Assembly: GCA_009778135.1 (NCBI GenBank)
Contig: WRKJ01000086.1
Span: forward strand, 1-33,786
DNA from: Defluviitaleaceae bacterium
Lineage (GTDB): Bacteria > Bacillota_I > Bacilli_A > MOL361 > Turicibacteraceae
Length of the DNA: 33,786 bases
Direction: 5' to 3'
Shown: in pieces, positions 7,817-15,127 of the stretch
Layout: each line of letters starts with the position of its first letter
Position numbering within the stretch: position 1 is the stretch's first letter
Notes under the pieces: generated by a model
Told to the model about the DNA's origin: nothing
What the model saw: the letters and a program-made list of their open reading frames with translations, nothing else
Database searches by the model: none
Made by a program: the position numbers and the translations under genes

Positions 7817-8560
7817 CTAGTCTGTTTCTTCTGAAGTTGTATCCATTTTTTCTAATAAAAGATCATTTTTCTCCTTCGATTCACCAATCATCAATGCAAG
7901 CTCAGATTCTTCCTCATTTGAATCGCTAAAATCGTCGAAACCATTATCCTTAGCAGACACCCAAAAATCTTCTTTTGTCAGTGAAAGTTCAGGGTCGCCT
8001 TGTTCTGATTCTTCGGGTGGGGTCAGGTCATCCTCAAATGGGGAAGTTTGAACAAGTTGCCATTCACCCGCCTGTTCTTCCCATGTTAGATGGTTATTGC
8101 AGAATAAGATTAACTTAAACATACCATCTCCAATGGTCATCACATCGCCGTCATTTAATGTCACTGGTCGAAAAACCCGCTCGTTATTTAATATCATTGT
8201 TCCTGTGTCTGGAATTAAGGTTGTTTTCCCGTTCATTGGATCATAAGAAATGGCACCATGTTTCTTTACCTTGATTTGATCGTCCCCTAAAATCCGAATG
8301 TGCATATCAGGTGCTTGTCCAATAAAATTCTTCTCCGCCACAAGGCGATAATCCCGCCCACGATTTACGCCAGATAAACAAACAAGCCACCCAACAACTG
8401 GTTCAAGCGGGAGCAACAGTTTATTCTCTGGCATTCCTGAAAGATCACCCTCTAGCACTGAAAAACAATACGGGCATACTGCGCCATATCGACGGTAAGA
8501 AAAAACATGACCTTTTGGACAACGACTAAGCCCAGACTTTGGATGTTCTGCATGTTTCAA
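7817..8560 (-). CDS. Zinc-ribbon and FHA-domain protein, first gene of the spike-toxin operon
   Basis: This 247-residue cytosolic protein has three parts. Residues 14-32 form a zinc ribbon (Cys14, His18, Cys29, Cys32: CPKGH...CPYC). About 57-152 is a forkhead-associated domain (GRDYRLVAEKNFIGQAPDMH, an NGKTTLIPDTGTMILNNERV stretch, then LNDGDVMTIGDGMFKLILF), which binds phosphothreonine peptides. The rest (about 170-247) is a very acidic, disordered-looking tail. The start is TTG at 8560, seven bases after AGGTGG; no ATG start would keep the zinc ribbon. FHA proteins regulate type VI secretion (Fha) and belong to type VII machinery (EssC N-terminus), so a signalling or scaffold role for the following spike genes is inferred. 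No kinase or phosphatase gene is in the window. Confidence 0.85.
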   Translation of the reverse strand: MKHAEHPKSGLSRCPKGHVFSYRRYGAVCPYCFSVLEGDLSGMPENKLLLPLEPVVGWLVCLSGVNRGRDYRLVAEKNFIGQAPDMHIRILGDDQIKVKKHGAISYDPMNGKTTLIPDTGTMILNNERVFRPVTLNDGDVMTIGDGMFKLILFCNNHLTWEEQAGEWQLVQTSPFEDDLTPPEESEQGDPELSLTKEDFWVSAKDNGFDDFSDSNEEESELALMIGESKEKNDLLLEKMDTTSEETD

Positions 8561-8619
8561 AGGTTATCCACCTCATTTAAAATAAAGATTAAAATCACTT
8601 TAAAAATCAATATGATGCT

Positions 8620-8680
8620 AAGGCAATCGCTTAAATACCGTTGGATAACATATTATCTTTAACTTTTAAGAGATTGCCTT
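8620..8680 (-). promoter_or_regulatory. Structured 5' leader of the spike-toxin operon
   Basis: Bases 8620-8635 and 8665-8680 are complementary over 16 positions with one central mismatch, forming a stem that includes AAGGCAATC against GATTGCCTT. The 29-base loop carries a second small perfect hairpin (GATAA-CATA-TTATC). It lies between the predicted transcription start (about 8686) and the FHA gene start at 8560. No U-run follows, so it does not look like a terminator. It may act as an RNA stabiliser, a regulator or a protein binding site. The rest of the 341-base gap 8561-8901 holds the promoter, the bidirectional terminator and no gene. Confidence 0.6.
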
Positions 8681-8692
8681 CATATAATGTAA

Positions 8693-8721
8693 ATTATAGC
8701 GGACTTTACAGGTATATACAA
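8693..8721 (-). promoter_or_regulatory. Sigma-A-like promoter of the FHA/VgrG operon
   Basis: On the minus strand TTGTAT (8716-8721) and TATAAT (8693-8698) are separated by exactly 17 bases. Predicted transcription starts near 8686, giving a leader of about 125 bases that carries the long hairpin. It is the only good promoter seen upstream of the nine-gene operon. Confidence 0.65.
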
Positions 8722-8751
8722 GCACATTCCGACAAAAAAACGAGGTAAGCG

Positions 8752-8800
8752 AAAAGCCAAGAAAATTAAATGCTTCGTCGCATCTCATTTCTTGGCTTTT
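8752..8800. terminator. Bidirectional intrinsic terminator between the VOC gene and the spike operon
   Basis: A perfect 13-bp stem (AAAAGCCAAGAAA at 8752-8764 with TTTCTTGGCTTTT at 8788-8800) ends in short T runs on both strands. It would end transcripts of the VOC gene arriving from the right before the FHA promoter. Confidence 0.75.
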
Positions 8801-8901
8801 AATTGTATAGGGCTTGCTCTAAAAAGATGACATTAGTTTTCTGTTTGTTCGGTCGTTAACGCCTTTTATCCTACTTGAGTTTTTTATTAAATAGCGCTTT
8901 T

Positions 8902-9318
8902 TTAAGAATTGTAAGTAAGTTGCCAAGTTACACCAAATGGGTCTTGCACCCAAGCATACATGTTGGCAAAAAATTGTGGACCCAGTTCCATTAAGACCAC
9001 ACCATTTTCTGCAAGTTTATCATAAGCACTGCGGATCTTTTCTTCGCTTTCAAATGTCACTGCAAGTGATACAAAACAAGATGGGGCAAATACCTCTGGC
9101 TCATGAAAATCTGGATTTGTATCAGAAAACATGACCTCAGTGCCGCAAATGGTCATCTTGGCATGCAGTACCTTATCTTTCATTTTTTCCGATTCGGCGT
9201 TTGAAGAACCTGAATCACCCCAACGCATGATTTCTTTATTCGTTACCTGAAAAACCGCTTCGTAAAAATTAATCGCTTCATTTGCTTGTCCTTGAAATGT
9301 AATAAATGGCTGTAACAT
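8902..9318 (-). CDS. VOC-family (PhnB-like glyoxalase fold) protein
   Basis: This 138-residue protein has the two-module vicinal oxygen chelate fold of the PhnB-like branch: LQPFITFQGQANEAINFYEAVF at the start, VLHAKMTICGTEVMFSDT in the middle, and YAWVQDPFGVTWQL at the end, where the last module supplies the 'D-P-F-G-x-x-W' signature. Members are small dimeric proteins, some metal-dependent, some with resistance or detoxification roles; the substrate cannot be read from the sequence. AGGAGGAG stands upstream of two adjacent ATG codons (9321 and 9318); the second gives the better spacing. It appears to be monocistronic, ahead of a terminator. Confidence 0.85.
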   Translation of the reverse strand: MLQPFITFQGQANEAINFYEAVFQVTNKEIMRWGDSGSSNAESEKMKDKVLHAKMTICGTEVMFSDTNPDFHEPEVFAPSCFVSLAVTFESEEKIRSAYDKLAENGVVLMELGPQFFANMYAWVQDPFGVTWQLTYNS

Positions 9319-9352
9319 CATTTTCTCCTCCTGTTCATTCATTCTTGAGTAT

Positions 9353-9399
9353 GATAGCATAATAGCTTGTACAATAAGTTTACCCTATTGAACGCTATC
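9353..9399. promoter_or_regulatory. Nested dyad symmetry upstream of the VOC gene
   Basis: GATAGC (9353-9358) faces GCTATC (9394-9399), and inside it CAATA (9372-9376) faces TATTG (9386-9390). It lies 35-80 bases upstream of the VOC start, where an operator would sit. No convincing -35/-10 pair was found. Could be chance. Confidence 0.25.
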
Positions 9400-9421
9400 A
9401 ATCTATGAAAACAAGCTGTGA

Positions 9422-9706
9422 TTATATCGAAATCACATTTTCAGTATCGTAATCATAGCTAAGATTATACATTGTTCCAGGTGCTAAATCGATTTTACCA
9501 TCAAGCCATGTCACAATTCCATCTACAACCCTTGCTGTTTTAAAGTTATCAATAGTCTCCAATGGCTTAAATGCTGGCTTATCAACTATTTCCATAACAT
9601 CAAAAATCCTAACTTCATTGGTACTAAACGTCACAAGCATTGTCAGCGTTTCAAAAACTTTAACATCTGTAACGGTCAATTCTTTATTCATTCCATGTAC
9701 AATCAT
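9422..9706 (-). CDS. DUF2442 protein, partner of DUF4160
   Basis: This 94-residue protein of the DUF2442 family carries the typical order of a short beta start (LTVTDVKVFETLTMLVTF), an FDV...DKPAFKPL segment and the signature VDGIVTWLDGKIDLAPGTMY. DUF2442 genes commonly follow DUF4160 genes as a two-gene module suspected of toxin-antitoxin behaviour; the biochemical function is unknown. Its AGGTGAG ribosome binding site lies inside the last codons of the DUF4160 frame, and its ATG is five bases after that frame's TGA. Translation was therefore probably coupled to DUF4160, which here carries a premature stop. Confidence 0.85.
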   Translation of the reverse strand: MIVHGMNKELTVTDVKVFETLTMLVTFSTNEVRIFDVMEIVDKPAFKPLETIDNFKTARVVDGIVTWLDGKIDLAPGTMYNLSYDYDTENVISI

Positions 9707-9711
9707 TTATC

Positions 9712-9984
9712 TCACCTCTTCTTGTCAATTTTAATCTGTGAAAAGTTTTCTCCGTTAACTGCCTTATTCCATGCATCTTCAAACTCTTTTTCATATTATT
9801 TGGCAAGTCCTTGAATTATTTTAAGTTGTTTCGATGGGATTGAACCTGATAGTAACGTACCATCAAGCCCCACACTTGCATTAAATTCTCCATACTTTAC
9901 ATGAAAATGGGGTAAGCTATGAAAATCAAAATCCATAAAATAGATGTAAATAATTATCCCGTTAAAGCTTAATAATCTCGGCAT
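9712..9984 (-). pseudogene. DUF4160 gene interrupted by an in-frame TAA
   Basis: From ATG at 9984 (AGGAGG seven bases upstream) the frame encodes MPRLLSFNGIIIYIYFMDFD, then LPHFHVKYGEFNASV, the DUF4160 signature. It meets TAA at 9796-9798 after 62 residues. In the same frame, 27 more codons follow to TGA at 9712-9714, including YEKEFEDAWNKAVNGENF, which is just the C-terminal helix expected in DUF4160 proteins. One base change (for example GAA to TAA) would explain the break. The gene is either a recent nonsense pseudogene, a read-through gene, or a sequencing error. A DUF2442 partner follows five bases later. If DUF4160 is the toxic partner, loss would be tolerated. Confidence 0.85.
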
Positions 9985-10115
9985 CAATCCGCCTCCTCTT
10001 AGTATTACCATTTAATCCCTGTTAAAGCATTTTAGGGCTTCAGTGCTCGCCAGATGGCATTTATATTCCTTAGTTACTCGTATAAGACCAAAAATAAGGA
10101 CACTTCGTTAAGACC

Positions 10116-10121
10116 ATTATA
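10116..10121 (-). promoter_or_regulatory. Possible extended -10 promoter for DUF4160-DUF2442
   Basis: The minus strand reads TGG-TATAAT here, a perfect -10 with the TGn extension. No good -35 is present 16-18 bases upstream. It would start about 130 bases before the DUF4160 ATG. Confidence 0.35.
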
Positions 10122-10159
10122 CCATGAATCGTGTTCTTTGTGTGGTACATGATGATTTT

Positions 10160-11026
10160 TTATTCAAGGGTACGTTTTCGCATGAGAGATAGCCCCGTCA
10201 TGTAGCAACCCATTGATGTTCCAAGAAGCAGCAGTGTGGAGAAGAGAAAGTTTGTGGTAAAGGAACCGAAACGAAAAGTGATGCCAAAAAAGTAATTAAG
10301 CTCAGTTACGAGTTCGGTTGGTGCACCTAGGTCGTTTAAGACAGGACTTGCTAAGAGTTGGCGAAACATACTCGCAGTATGGCTAGTTGGAAATAGGCGA
10401 ACAATCCAAGCGACCCCATTTGGCAGTTGACCGATTGGAATGTAAACCCCTGTTAAAAATCCAATGAGCGTTCCAATAATGGATCCCAGTGATCCAAAGG
10501 CATTTCTACTTTTTATAAAGCAAGTGAGTAAAAACATCATGCTATTTGCAGATAAAACCCCTAAAAACAAGGTGAATATTAATAGAATTAAGTTTTCTAA
10601 TGTTGGAAAGTTACCGCCACTGATTGAGAGGTAAATGACTGTTGTGATGAGTGCCAAACCACTCATGATAAAACCAATAATTCCTGATGAAATCACATAA
10701 CTGAACATGAGTGTGCTTCTAGGGATGGGACTAGAGAAAAAATCTTTTGCTTTTTCCTCTCGATCAATAATGATGCGCGTCATACCGCTTAAGCAACTTG
10801 AAACAGTGGCAACCGCAACGGTTCCAGATAAGACAAGCCCTGAAATGACCAAGCGAATATCCGCAGCTGATGCATGGGGGATTTCACCTACAATGGCATC
10901 AGCCATTAAATCAGCTAGAAAAATGATATAGAGCATAATAACAATGATAACAGCTAACATTGAGAAAAACACATTTCCTTTGTCGCGGAAAAAAAGTAAT
11001 AAGTGTCGTTTAATGAGCATGTTCAT
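10160..11026 (-). CDS. ABC-2 type exporter, membrane subunit
   Basis: This 288-residue integral membrane protein shows six hydrophobic segments in the ABC-2 pattern: one at about residues 18-40, a cluster from 55 to 190, and a last one near 255-280, with the extracellular loop YIPIGQLPNGVAWIVRLFPTSH before the final segment, as in ABC-2 permeases. It pairs with the ATPase upstream and would move a drug, lipid or peptide outward; the substrate cannot be inferred. The start at 11026 is chosen because GGAGGG lies nine bases upstream. The gene then overlaps the ATPase end by 17 bases, implying translational coupling. No clear terminator follows. Confidence 0.9.
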   Translation of the reverse strand: MNMLIKRHLLLFFRDKGNVFFSMLAVIIVIMLYIIFLADLMADAIVGEIPHASAADIRLVISGLVLSGTVAVATVSSCLSGMTRIIIDREEKAKDFFSSPIPRSTLMFSYVISSGIIGFIMSGLALITTVIYLSISGGNFPTLENLILLIFTLFLGVLSANSMMFLLTCFIKSRNAFGSLGSIIGTLIGFLTGVYIPIGQLPNGVAWIVRLFPTSHTASMFRQLLASPVLNDLGAPTELVTELNYFFGITFRFGSFTTNFLFSTLLLLGTSMGCYMTGLSLMRKRTLE

Positions 11027-11873
11027 TTTCAAAACCCTCCGTCAAGTTTAAGAATACATCGTCTAGTGTGCCACTGATGATTTCCACATGTGCGATTTGT
11101 TCACGTTTTTTATCAAGAATTGGCAATGCATCAGTTGTTTTTGAGATGTTATAGATTTCACGTTTTCCAGTTGTCGTTGTTATTTTTAACAAATCTGTAC
11201 AGTACTGTTCCTTTAGTTCCTCTGGCGTTCCTTGTGCTCTGATTTCGCCTTTGTGAATCACCACAATTTCGTCGCTTTCAGCGGCTTCTTCCATATAATG
11301 GGTCGTTAAAAATATGGTCATGCCTTTTTCTTTTTGTAAGTTACGGATTAATGTCCAAACATCTTGGCGTGTTTTTGGATCAAGTCCTGTTGTTGGTTCG
11401 TCGAGAAATAGAATCTCTGGTGTATGAATAAGCGCTCGCGCAATGTCAGCCCTGCGTCTTTGTCCACCTGATAATGTGCCATAGCGTTGTTTTGAAAACC
11501 CATTGGCCTTTGTTAATGCAATAACATGCTTAACAGCATGCTTAAGATTGAGACCTTTCAATCCGTAAAAGCTTCCTCGGACAAACAAGTTTTCTTCAAC
11601 TGTCAAAATCTCATCCATCACACTATCCTGAAACACAATGCCAATCAAGTTTCTTACCGCATCTGGATTTTTTAAAACATCATACCCACCAATTGTAGCT
11701 GTTCCTGAAGTCGGTTTTAATAAAGTTGTTAACATACTAATTGTTGTCGACTTTCCAGCGCCATTGGTTCCGAGAAATGAAAATAAGCTTCCTTTTGTGA
11801 CTGTAAAATTGATGCCTTTTACTGCATGAATGTCCCCATATGACTTTACTAAACTTTTAACTTCAATTAACAT
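11010..11873 (-). CDS. ABC-2 type exporter, ATP-binding subunit
   Basis: This 287-residue ABC ATPase has all motifs: Walker A GTNGAGKST (about residue 35), Q-loop IVFQDS, signature LSGGQRRRADIARAL, Walker B ILFLDEPTTGLD, and H-loop TTHYMEEA. The final 65 residues form the small C-terminal domain seen in DrrA/CcmA-like exporters. It energises the membrane protein encoded by the overlapping downstream gene. A gene for a TetR- or MarR-like regulator, often found beside such pairs, was not recognised; only an unassigned short ORF lies upstream. AGAGGTG precedes the start. Confidence 0.93.
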   Translation of the reverse strand: MLIEVKSLVKSYGDIHAVKGINFTVTKGSLFSFLGTNGAGKSTTISMLTTLLKPTSGTATIGGYDVLKNPDAVRNLIGIVFQDSVMDEILTVEENLFVRGSFYGLKGLNLKHAVKHVIALTKANGFSKQRYGTLSGGQRRRADIARALIHTPEILFLDEPTTGLDPKTRQDVWTLIRNLQKEKGMTIFLTTHYMEEAAESDEIVVIHKGEIRAQGTPEELKEQYCTDLLKITTTTGKREIYNISKTTDALPILDKKREQIAHVEIISGTLDDVFLNLTEGFENEHAH

Positions 11874-11976
11874 AAAAAATCACCTCTTTGTAAGTAGTCA
11901 TTCATAAGCAATTGCGAAATTCGAAAGCCCTGATACGACACGTTTAGTTTTAGTAAAAAGCTAAAAACGCCTCTTA

Positions 11977-11989
11977 CTGATAATATCAG
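11977..11989. promoter_or_regulatory. 13-base palindrome upstream of the ABC exporter
   Basis: CTGATAATATCAG is a perfect dyad (six bases each side of one central base), about 105 bases before the ATPase start. It could be a small operator. It overlaps the stop of the short ORF upstream. The 11874-12202 gap otherwise contains that ORF and no clear promoter. Confidence 0.3.
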
Positions 11990-12189
11990 CAAATTGCAGT
12001 TTTGGTCATTCTGTTGATATTTTGGACGCTCTCTTGAATTTTTTGCTTTTCATAATCACCTAAGTAGTAGTTCAAGTATACACCAAAGTGATGGTTTTTA
12101 GCAATATCGTTTTTAATGAGTTGCAAGTGTTCCCTTGATATGCGTGTTGTTCCTTTCTGCCTGTGTAAAAAATCAAGCCCAACACGCAA
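11986..12189 (-). CDS. Short unrecognised ORF or gene remnant behind the rRNA methyltransferase
   Basis: A 67-codon frame from a possible TTG start reads like real protein (HLQLIKNDIAKNHHFGVYLN, then YYLGDYEKQKIQESVQNINR), basic and helical. It has no ATG start and only a weak AGG upstream, and the frame stays open upstream into the 3' end of the methyltransferase gene, where it is a shadow. It may be the tail of a lost gene whose front was removed, possibly a regulator of the ABC exporter, or a small basic protein. I cannot name a family. Confidence 0.3.
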   Translation of the reverse strand: MRVGLDFLHRQKGTTRISREHLQLIKNDIAKNHHFGVYLNYYLGDYEKQKIQESVQNINRMTKTAIC

Positions 12190-12202
12190 TACCAAGCCTA
12201 CC

Positions 12203-13579
12203 CTACTTCTTCCTAGACAGCAACGCCACACACTCCACATGAGAAGTTTGTGGAAACATGTCAACCGGTTGGACGACTTCAAGGGTATACCCACCGGCTT
12301 CTAAAATCTGAATGTCACGCGCAAGGGTTGCTGAATCACAGGACACATAGACAATCCGCTTCGGTCTTGCATTAATCATCGCATTGAGCAAAGCCATGTC
12401 ACATCCTTTGCGAGGTGGATCTACGACAATGACATCTGGAATGACACCTTCATTCATCCAGCGTGGGATGACGACTTCTGACTGACCCACTTCAAAGTGA
12501 ACATTGTTGATGTGGTTAAGTGCTGCGTTTTTCTTGGCATCTGAAATGGCGTCCGGGACAATTTCAACCCCGTAGACATGTTTGGCTTGTCGAGCTAAAA
12601 ACAACGTAATGGTACCGATGCCACAGTAAGCATCAAACACAATGTCATCCGTCGTTATTTGGGTGTAATCAACAGCTAACCGATACAAAACTTCTGTTTG
12701 CATCGGATTCACTTGATAAAAGCTTCTTGCTGAAATTAAAAAGGACAGGCCATCAAGGGTGTCGACAATATAAGGCTTCCCATAGATCACGTGCGTCGTA
12801 TCGCCAAAAATCACATTGGTCACTTTCGGATTAATGTTATGAACAATCGATTTAATTTCAGGAAATCTTTCTACAAGATGTTGACACAACGCTTTTTCAT
12901 GAGGTAAATCAGTTGTTTTTGTCACAAAAATGACCATCAATTCATTGGTGTTAAACCCTACTCTAATGACGACATGACGTAAGACGCCTTCATGTTGAGA
13001 CTCATGATAAGGTGCTATACCCAGCTTGCTCATTAATTTTTTGATTGCTGAAATGATGTCATCAGCGATTTCCGTTTGAACGAAACAATTTGGCATATCA
13101 ATGATGTCATGACTTCTACTTTGATAAAAGCCTGCCACAATTTCACCAGTTTCATCTTGTCCAAACGGCACTTGGGTTTTGTTCCGATAGCGCCACGGTG
13201 CTTTCATTCCAATGACATCTCTAACCGGTGGATGTTCAATGTGAGCAAATTTTTTAAGATGACGAATCACTTGCATTTTCTTAAACGCAAGTTGAGCTTC
13301 ATCAGTCATGTGTTGAATTTGACACCCACCGCATACTTCAAATAATGGACATACAGGTGCTGTCCTATCCACCGTTGTTTCAAGTTTTTCAACAGTTTGC
13401 GCATGGGCATAGTTCTTTTTTCGATGCGTCACTTTTGCGATTACTTTTTCCTTTGGAAGCCCATCTTTAACAAAGATTAAAAAGCCATCTAAACGTGCAA
13501 TGCCCAGACCATCATGACTTAAATCTTCGATTAACAGCTCATAAGATGCGCCTATTTCAACTGGTATTTTCTTTTTCAT
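12203..13579 (-). CDS. rlmD: 23S rRNA (uracil-5-)-methyltransferase, RlmD/RlmCD type
   Basis: This 458-residue RNA m5U methyltransferase has an N-terminal TRAM domain (about residues 5-65: YELLIEDLSHDGLGIARLDG), then an iron-sulphur motif C-x5-C-x2-C (CPLFEVCGGCQIQH) with a further Cys in MPNCF, the RNA-binding part, and the SAM domain (FDAYCGIGTITLFLARQA). The catalytic region is VVDPPRKGCD and YVSCDSATLARDI, where the Cys attacks C6 of uridine. In Bacillus one such enzyme (RlmCD) modifies both U747 and U1939. The start at 13579 follows AGGTGAT; longer frames have no site. A strong terminator ends only about ten bases before the start, so the gene depends on read-through. Confidence 0.88.
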   Translation of the reverse strand: MKKKIPVEIGASYELLIEDLSHDGLGIARLDGFLIFVKDGLPKEKVIAKVTHRKKNYAHAQTVEKLETTVDRTAPVCPLFEVCGGCQIQHMTDEAQLAFKKMQVIRHLKKFAHIEHPPVRDVIGMKAPWRYRNKTQVPFGQDETGEIVAGFYQSRSHDIIDMPNCFVQTEIADDIISAIKKLMSKLGIAPYHESQHEGVLRHVVIRVGFNTNELMVIFVTKTTDLPHEKALCQHLVERFPEIKSIVHNINPKVTNVIFGDTTHVIYGKPYIVDTLDGLSFLISARSFYQVNPMQTEVLYRLAVDYTQITTDDIVFDAYCGIGTITLFLARQAKHVYGVEIVPDAISDAKKNAALNHINNVHFEVGQSEVVIPRWMNEGVIPDVIVVDPPRKGCDMALLNAMINARPKRIVYVSCDSATLARDIQILEAGGYTLEVVQPVDMFPQTSHVECVALLSRKK

Positions 13580-13589
13580 TTGATCACCT

Positions 13590-13614
13590 AAAAAAATGAG
13601 CTGAACGCTCATTT
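13590..13614 (-). terminator. Intrinsic terminator directly before the rlmD-like gene
   Basis: AAATGAGC (13607-13614, read on the minus strand) pairs with GCTCATTT (13594-13601) around a five-base loop, followed by a run of seven Ts. It closes the transcript of the upstream membrane protein gene. The U-run flows straight into the AGGTGAT binding site of the methyltransferase, so no separate promoter fits between. Confidence 0.85.
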
Positions 13615-13627
13615 GTGTTATCATGTA

Positions 13628-14407
13628 TCAGTTCCATCTGATGCGAGAACGGTCCGTATCCCATGTGCCCCAAAGTGGGAATCGACCAATGTCGCTCGGT
13701 GGAATTTGGTGTACTTGAGGAAACTCAGGGATGTAAACATCTTCTTCTTCAACCAAGTCAATGGCACTCAGGCGTGCCCGCATGGCATCTAAGCCTTCTT
13801 CACCGGCGATGGCAATAATCGATGGCAGAAGTCGACTACTCGGACTGTTAATATTCCCGTAAGCCCGGTCAAAGTTAGCTTGACTCGGATGCTGCTCTGC
13901 ATGAGATAAGACTGCTTCTGCAAAGCCATGATTATACGTATGCGTGTGTTGAAGCACAGCGGCGTGATTTTCAGCAATTTGCTCTGTGATATTCCCATAC
14001 GAAGCCACCACTTGAATGTCGTATTGCAAAGCCACGTCATCACTGACTTCAATAAAATAATCCACAATTTCTCGTGTCACATTTCTAGCATCTGTTCGCG
14101 ATGACCCTGGTTCAACACGAACACTGATATAAACAACAGGTCCTGTGTTCCAAAACACTGAAACTTCGTCTACACCACCTAATGTCGCACCAAAATCTTC
14201 AGTTGCCAACAACCAAGACGTCTCTAATGGTTCAATGGCATCCATGCGCGTTCCCAAAACCAGACCTGTGGCACGTATCGGTGTGATGACCAATAAATCT
14301 AACACATGCCATGCGAAAACAACTGTGATAACTGCCATGGTTAATGTATAAATATGTCTGAATTTCAATCTTTTTTTGCCTTTATACTTAAATCCATTGT
14401 TTTTCAT
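13628..14407 (-). CDS. Uncharacterised membrane-anchored extracytoplasmic protein
   Basis: I do not recognise this 259-residue protein. A basic N-terminus (KYKGKKRLKFRH) precedes one hydrophobic segment at about residues 22-45, so residues 46-259 are probably outside the membrane. That part contains a strand-helix-strand unit (VVYISVRVEPGSSRTDARNV), then a helical, His-rich middle (HAAVLQHTHTYNHGF) and a Pro-rich C-terminus ending in SRIRWN. There is no lipobox, LPXTG motif or known enzyme motif. ATG at 14407 is used because AGGTG lies five bases before it. It has its own promoter and terminator, so it is monocistronic. Confidence 0.75.
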   Translation of the reverse strand: MKNNGFKYKGKKRLKFRHIYTLTMAVITVVFAWHVLDLLVITPIRATGLVLGTRMDAIEPLETSWLLATEDFGATLGGVDEVSVFWNTGPVVYISVRVEPGSSRTDARNVTREIVDYFIEVSDDVALQYDIQVVASYGNITEQIAENHAAVLQHTHTYNHGFAEAVLSHAEQHPSQANFDRAYGNINSPSSRLLPSIIAIAGEEGLDAMRARLSAIDLVEEEDVYIPEFPQVHQIPPSDIGRFPLWGTWDTDRSRIRWN

Positions 14408-14452
14408 CAGCTTCACCTAATCAATCTGTTATTGTAAAAATCAATCGGCTCT

Positions 14453-14482
14453 ATTATACCACAAATGCATGGGAAATAACAA
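14453..14482 (-). promoter_or_regulatory. Promoter of the membrane-anchored protein gene
   Basis: TTGTTA (14477-14482) and TATAAT (14453-14458) on the minus strand are 18 bases apart, and TGG precedes the -10 as an extended element. It begins within the gap after leuD, where no clear terminator for the ilv-leu operon was found. Confidence 0.65.
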
Positions 14483-14536
14483 TTTTTTTCGATGATAAAG
14501 TTTACAAGCATTGGATCATGTAGTGAGTGTCGAATT

Positions 14537-15127
14537 TTACAAGTAAGTCGGACGTTTTGTGCGTTCATAGGCTGCAATTTGGTCTTCGTAAGTTAACGTA
14601 ATACCAATGTCGTCCAACCCATTGATCAGTTTATGTTTAAAGGTTTCATCAATGTCAAAAGAAAAGTCACCCACTGATGTGTTGATCAGTTGCCTCGGCA
14701 AGTCAATGGTTATGCGTTCATCACTGGGTAATTGAAAGAGCAAGTCCCGTACAGCTTGAGGCTGTACGATAGGCAGTAAGCCATTTTTCAATGCATTGTT
14801 ATAAAAAATGTCGGAATAACTGCCTGCGATCATGATTTTAAAGCCGTAGTCACCGATGGCCCAAGCGGCATGTTCGCGACTGGAGCCACAGCCAAAGTTG
14901 TCACCTGTAATCAAAATACTGGCACCTTCATAAGCTGGATCGTTTAAAATAAAGTCAGTGTTTGCTTCGTAAGTATCGCCTTTGTATCGCCATTCGTAAA
15001 AGAGATTTTTTCCAAAGCCTGTTTTATCAATGGCTTTTAGAAATTGTTTCGGTATGATCTGGTCTGTATCAATGTTGTCGTTGACAAGTGGGACTGTTGT
15101 GCCAACATGTACCGTCAATTTTTCCAT
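14537..15127 (-). CDS. leuD: 3-isopropylmalate dehydratase small subunit
   Basis: LeuD (196 residues) forms with LeuC the isomerase that converts 2- to 3-isopropylmalate in leucine synthesis. Family signatures are [16 protein letters not shown] near residue 20 and the swivel-domain loop [19 protein letters not shown] near 75. Length is normal. The ATG follows the leuC TAA without a gap, with GGGAG upstream, so it is coupled. It is the last gene of the operon ilvB-C-D-A-leuA-B-C-D. Confidence 0.96.
   Translation of the reverse strand: MEKLTVHVGTTVPLVNDNIDTDQIIPKQFLKAIDKTGFGKNLFYEWRYKGDTYEANTDFILNDPAYEGASILITGDNFGCGSSREHAAWAIGDYGFKIMIAGSYSDIFYNNALKNGLLPIVQPQAVRDLLFQLPSDERITIDLPRQLINTSVGDFSFDIDETFKHKLINGLDDIGITLTYEDQIAAYERTKRPTYL

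Noticed and set aside
350-8560. Left-end operon as a prophage tail module
   Set aside because: No tail tube, sheath, tape measure, capsid, portal, lysis or integrase gene is near; FHA, DUF4280 and EndoU domains fit a toxin-delivery cassette better.
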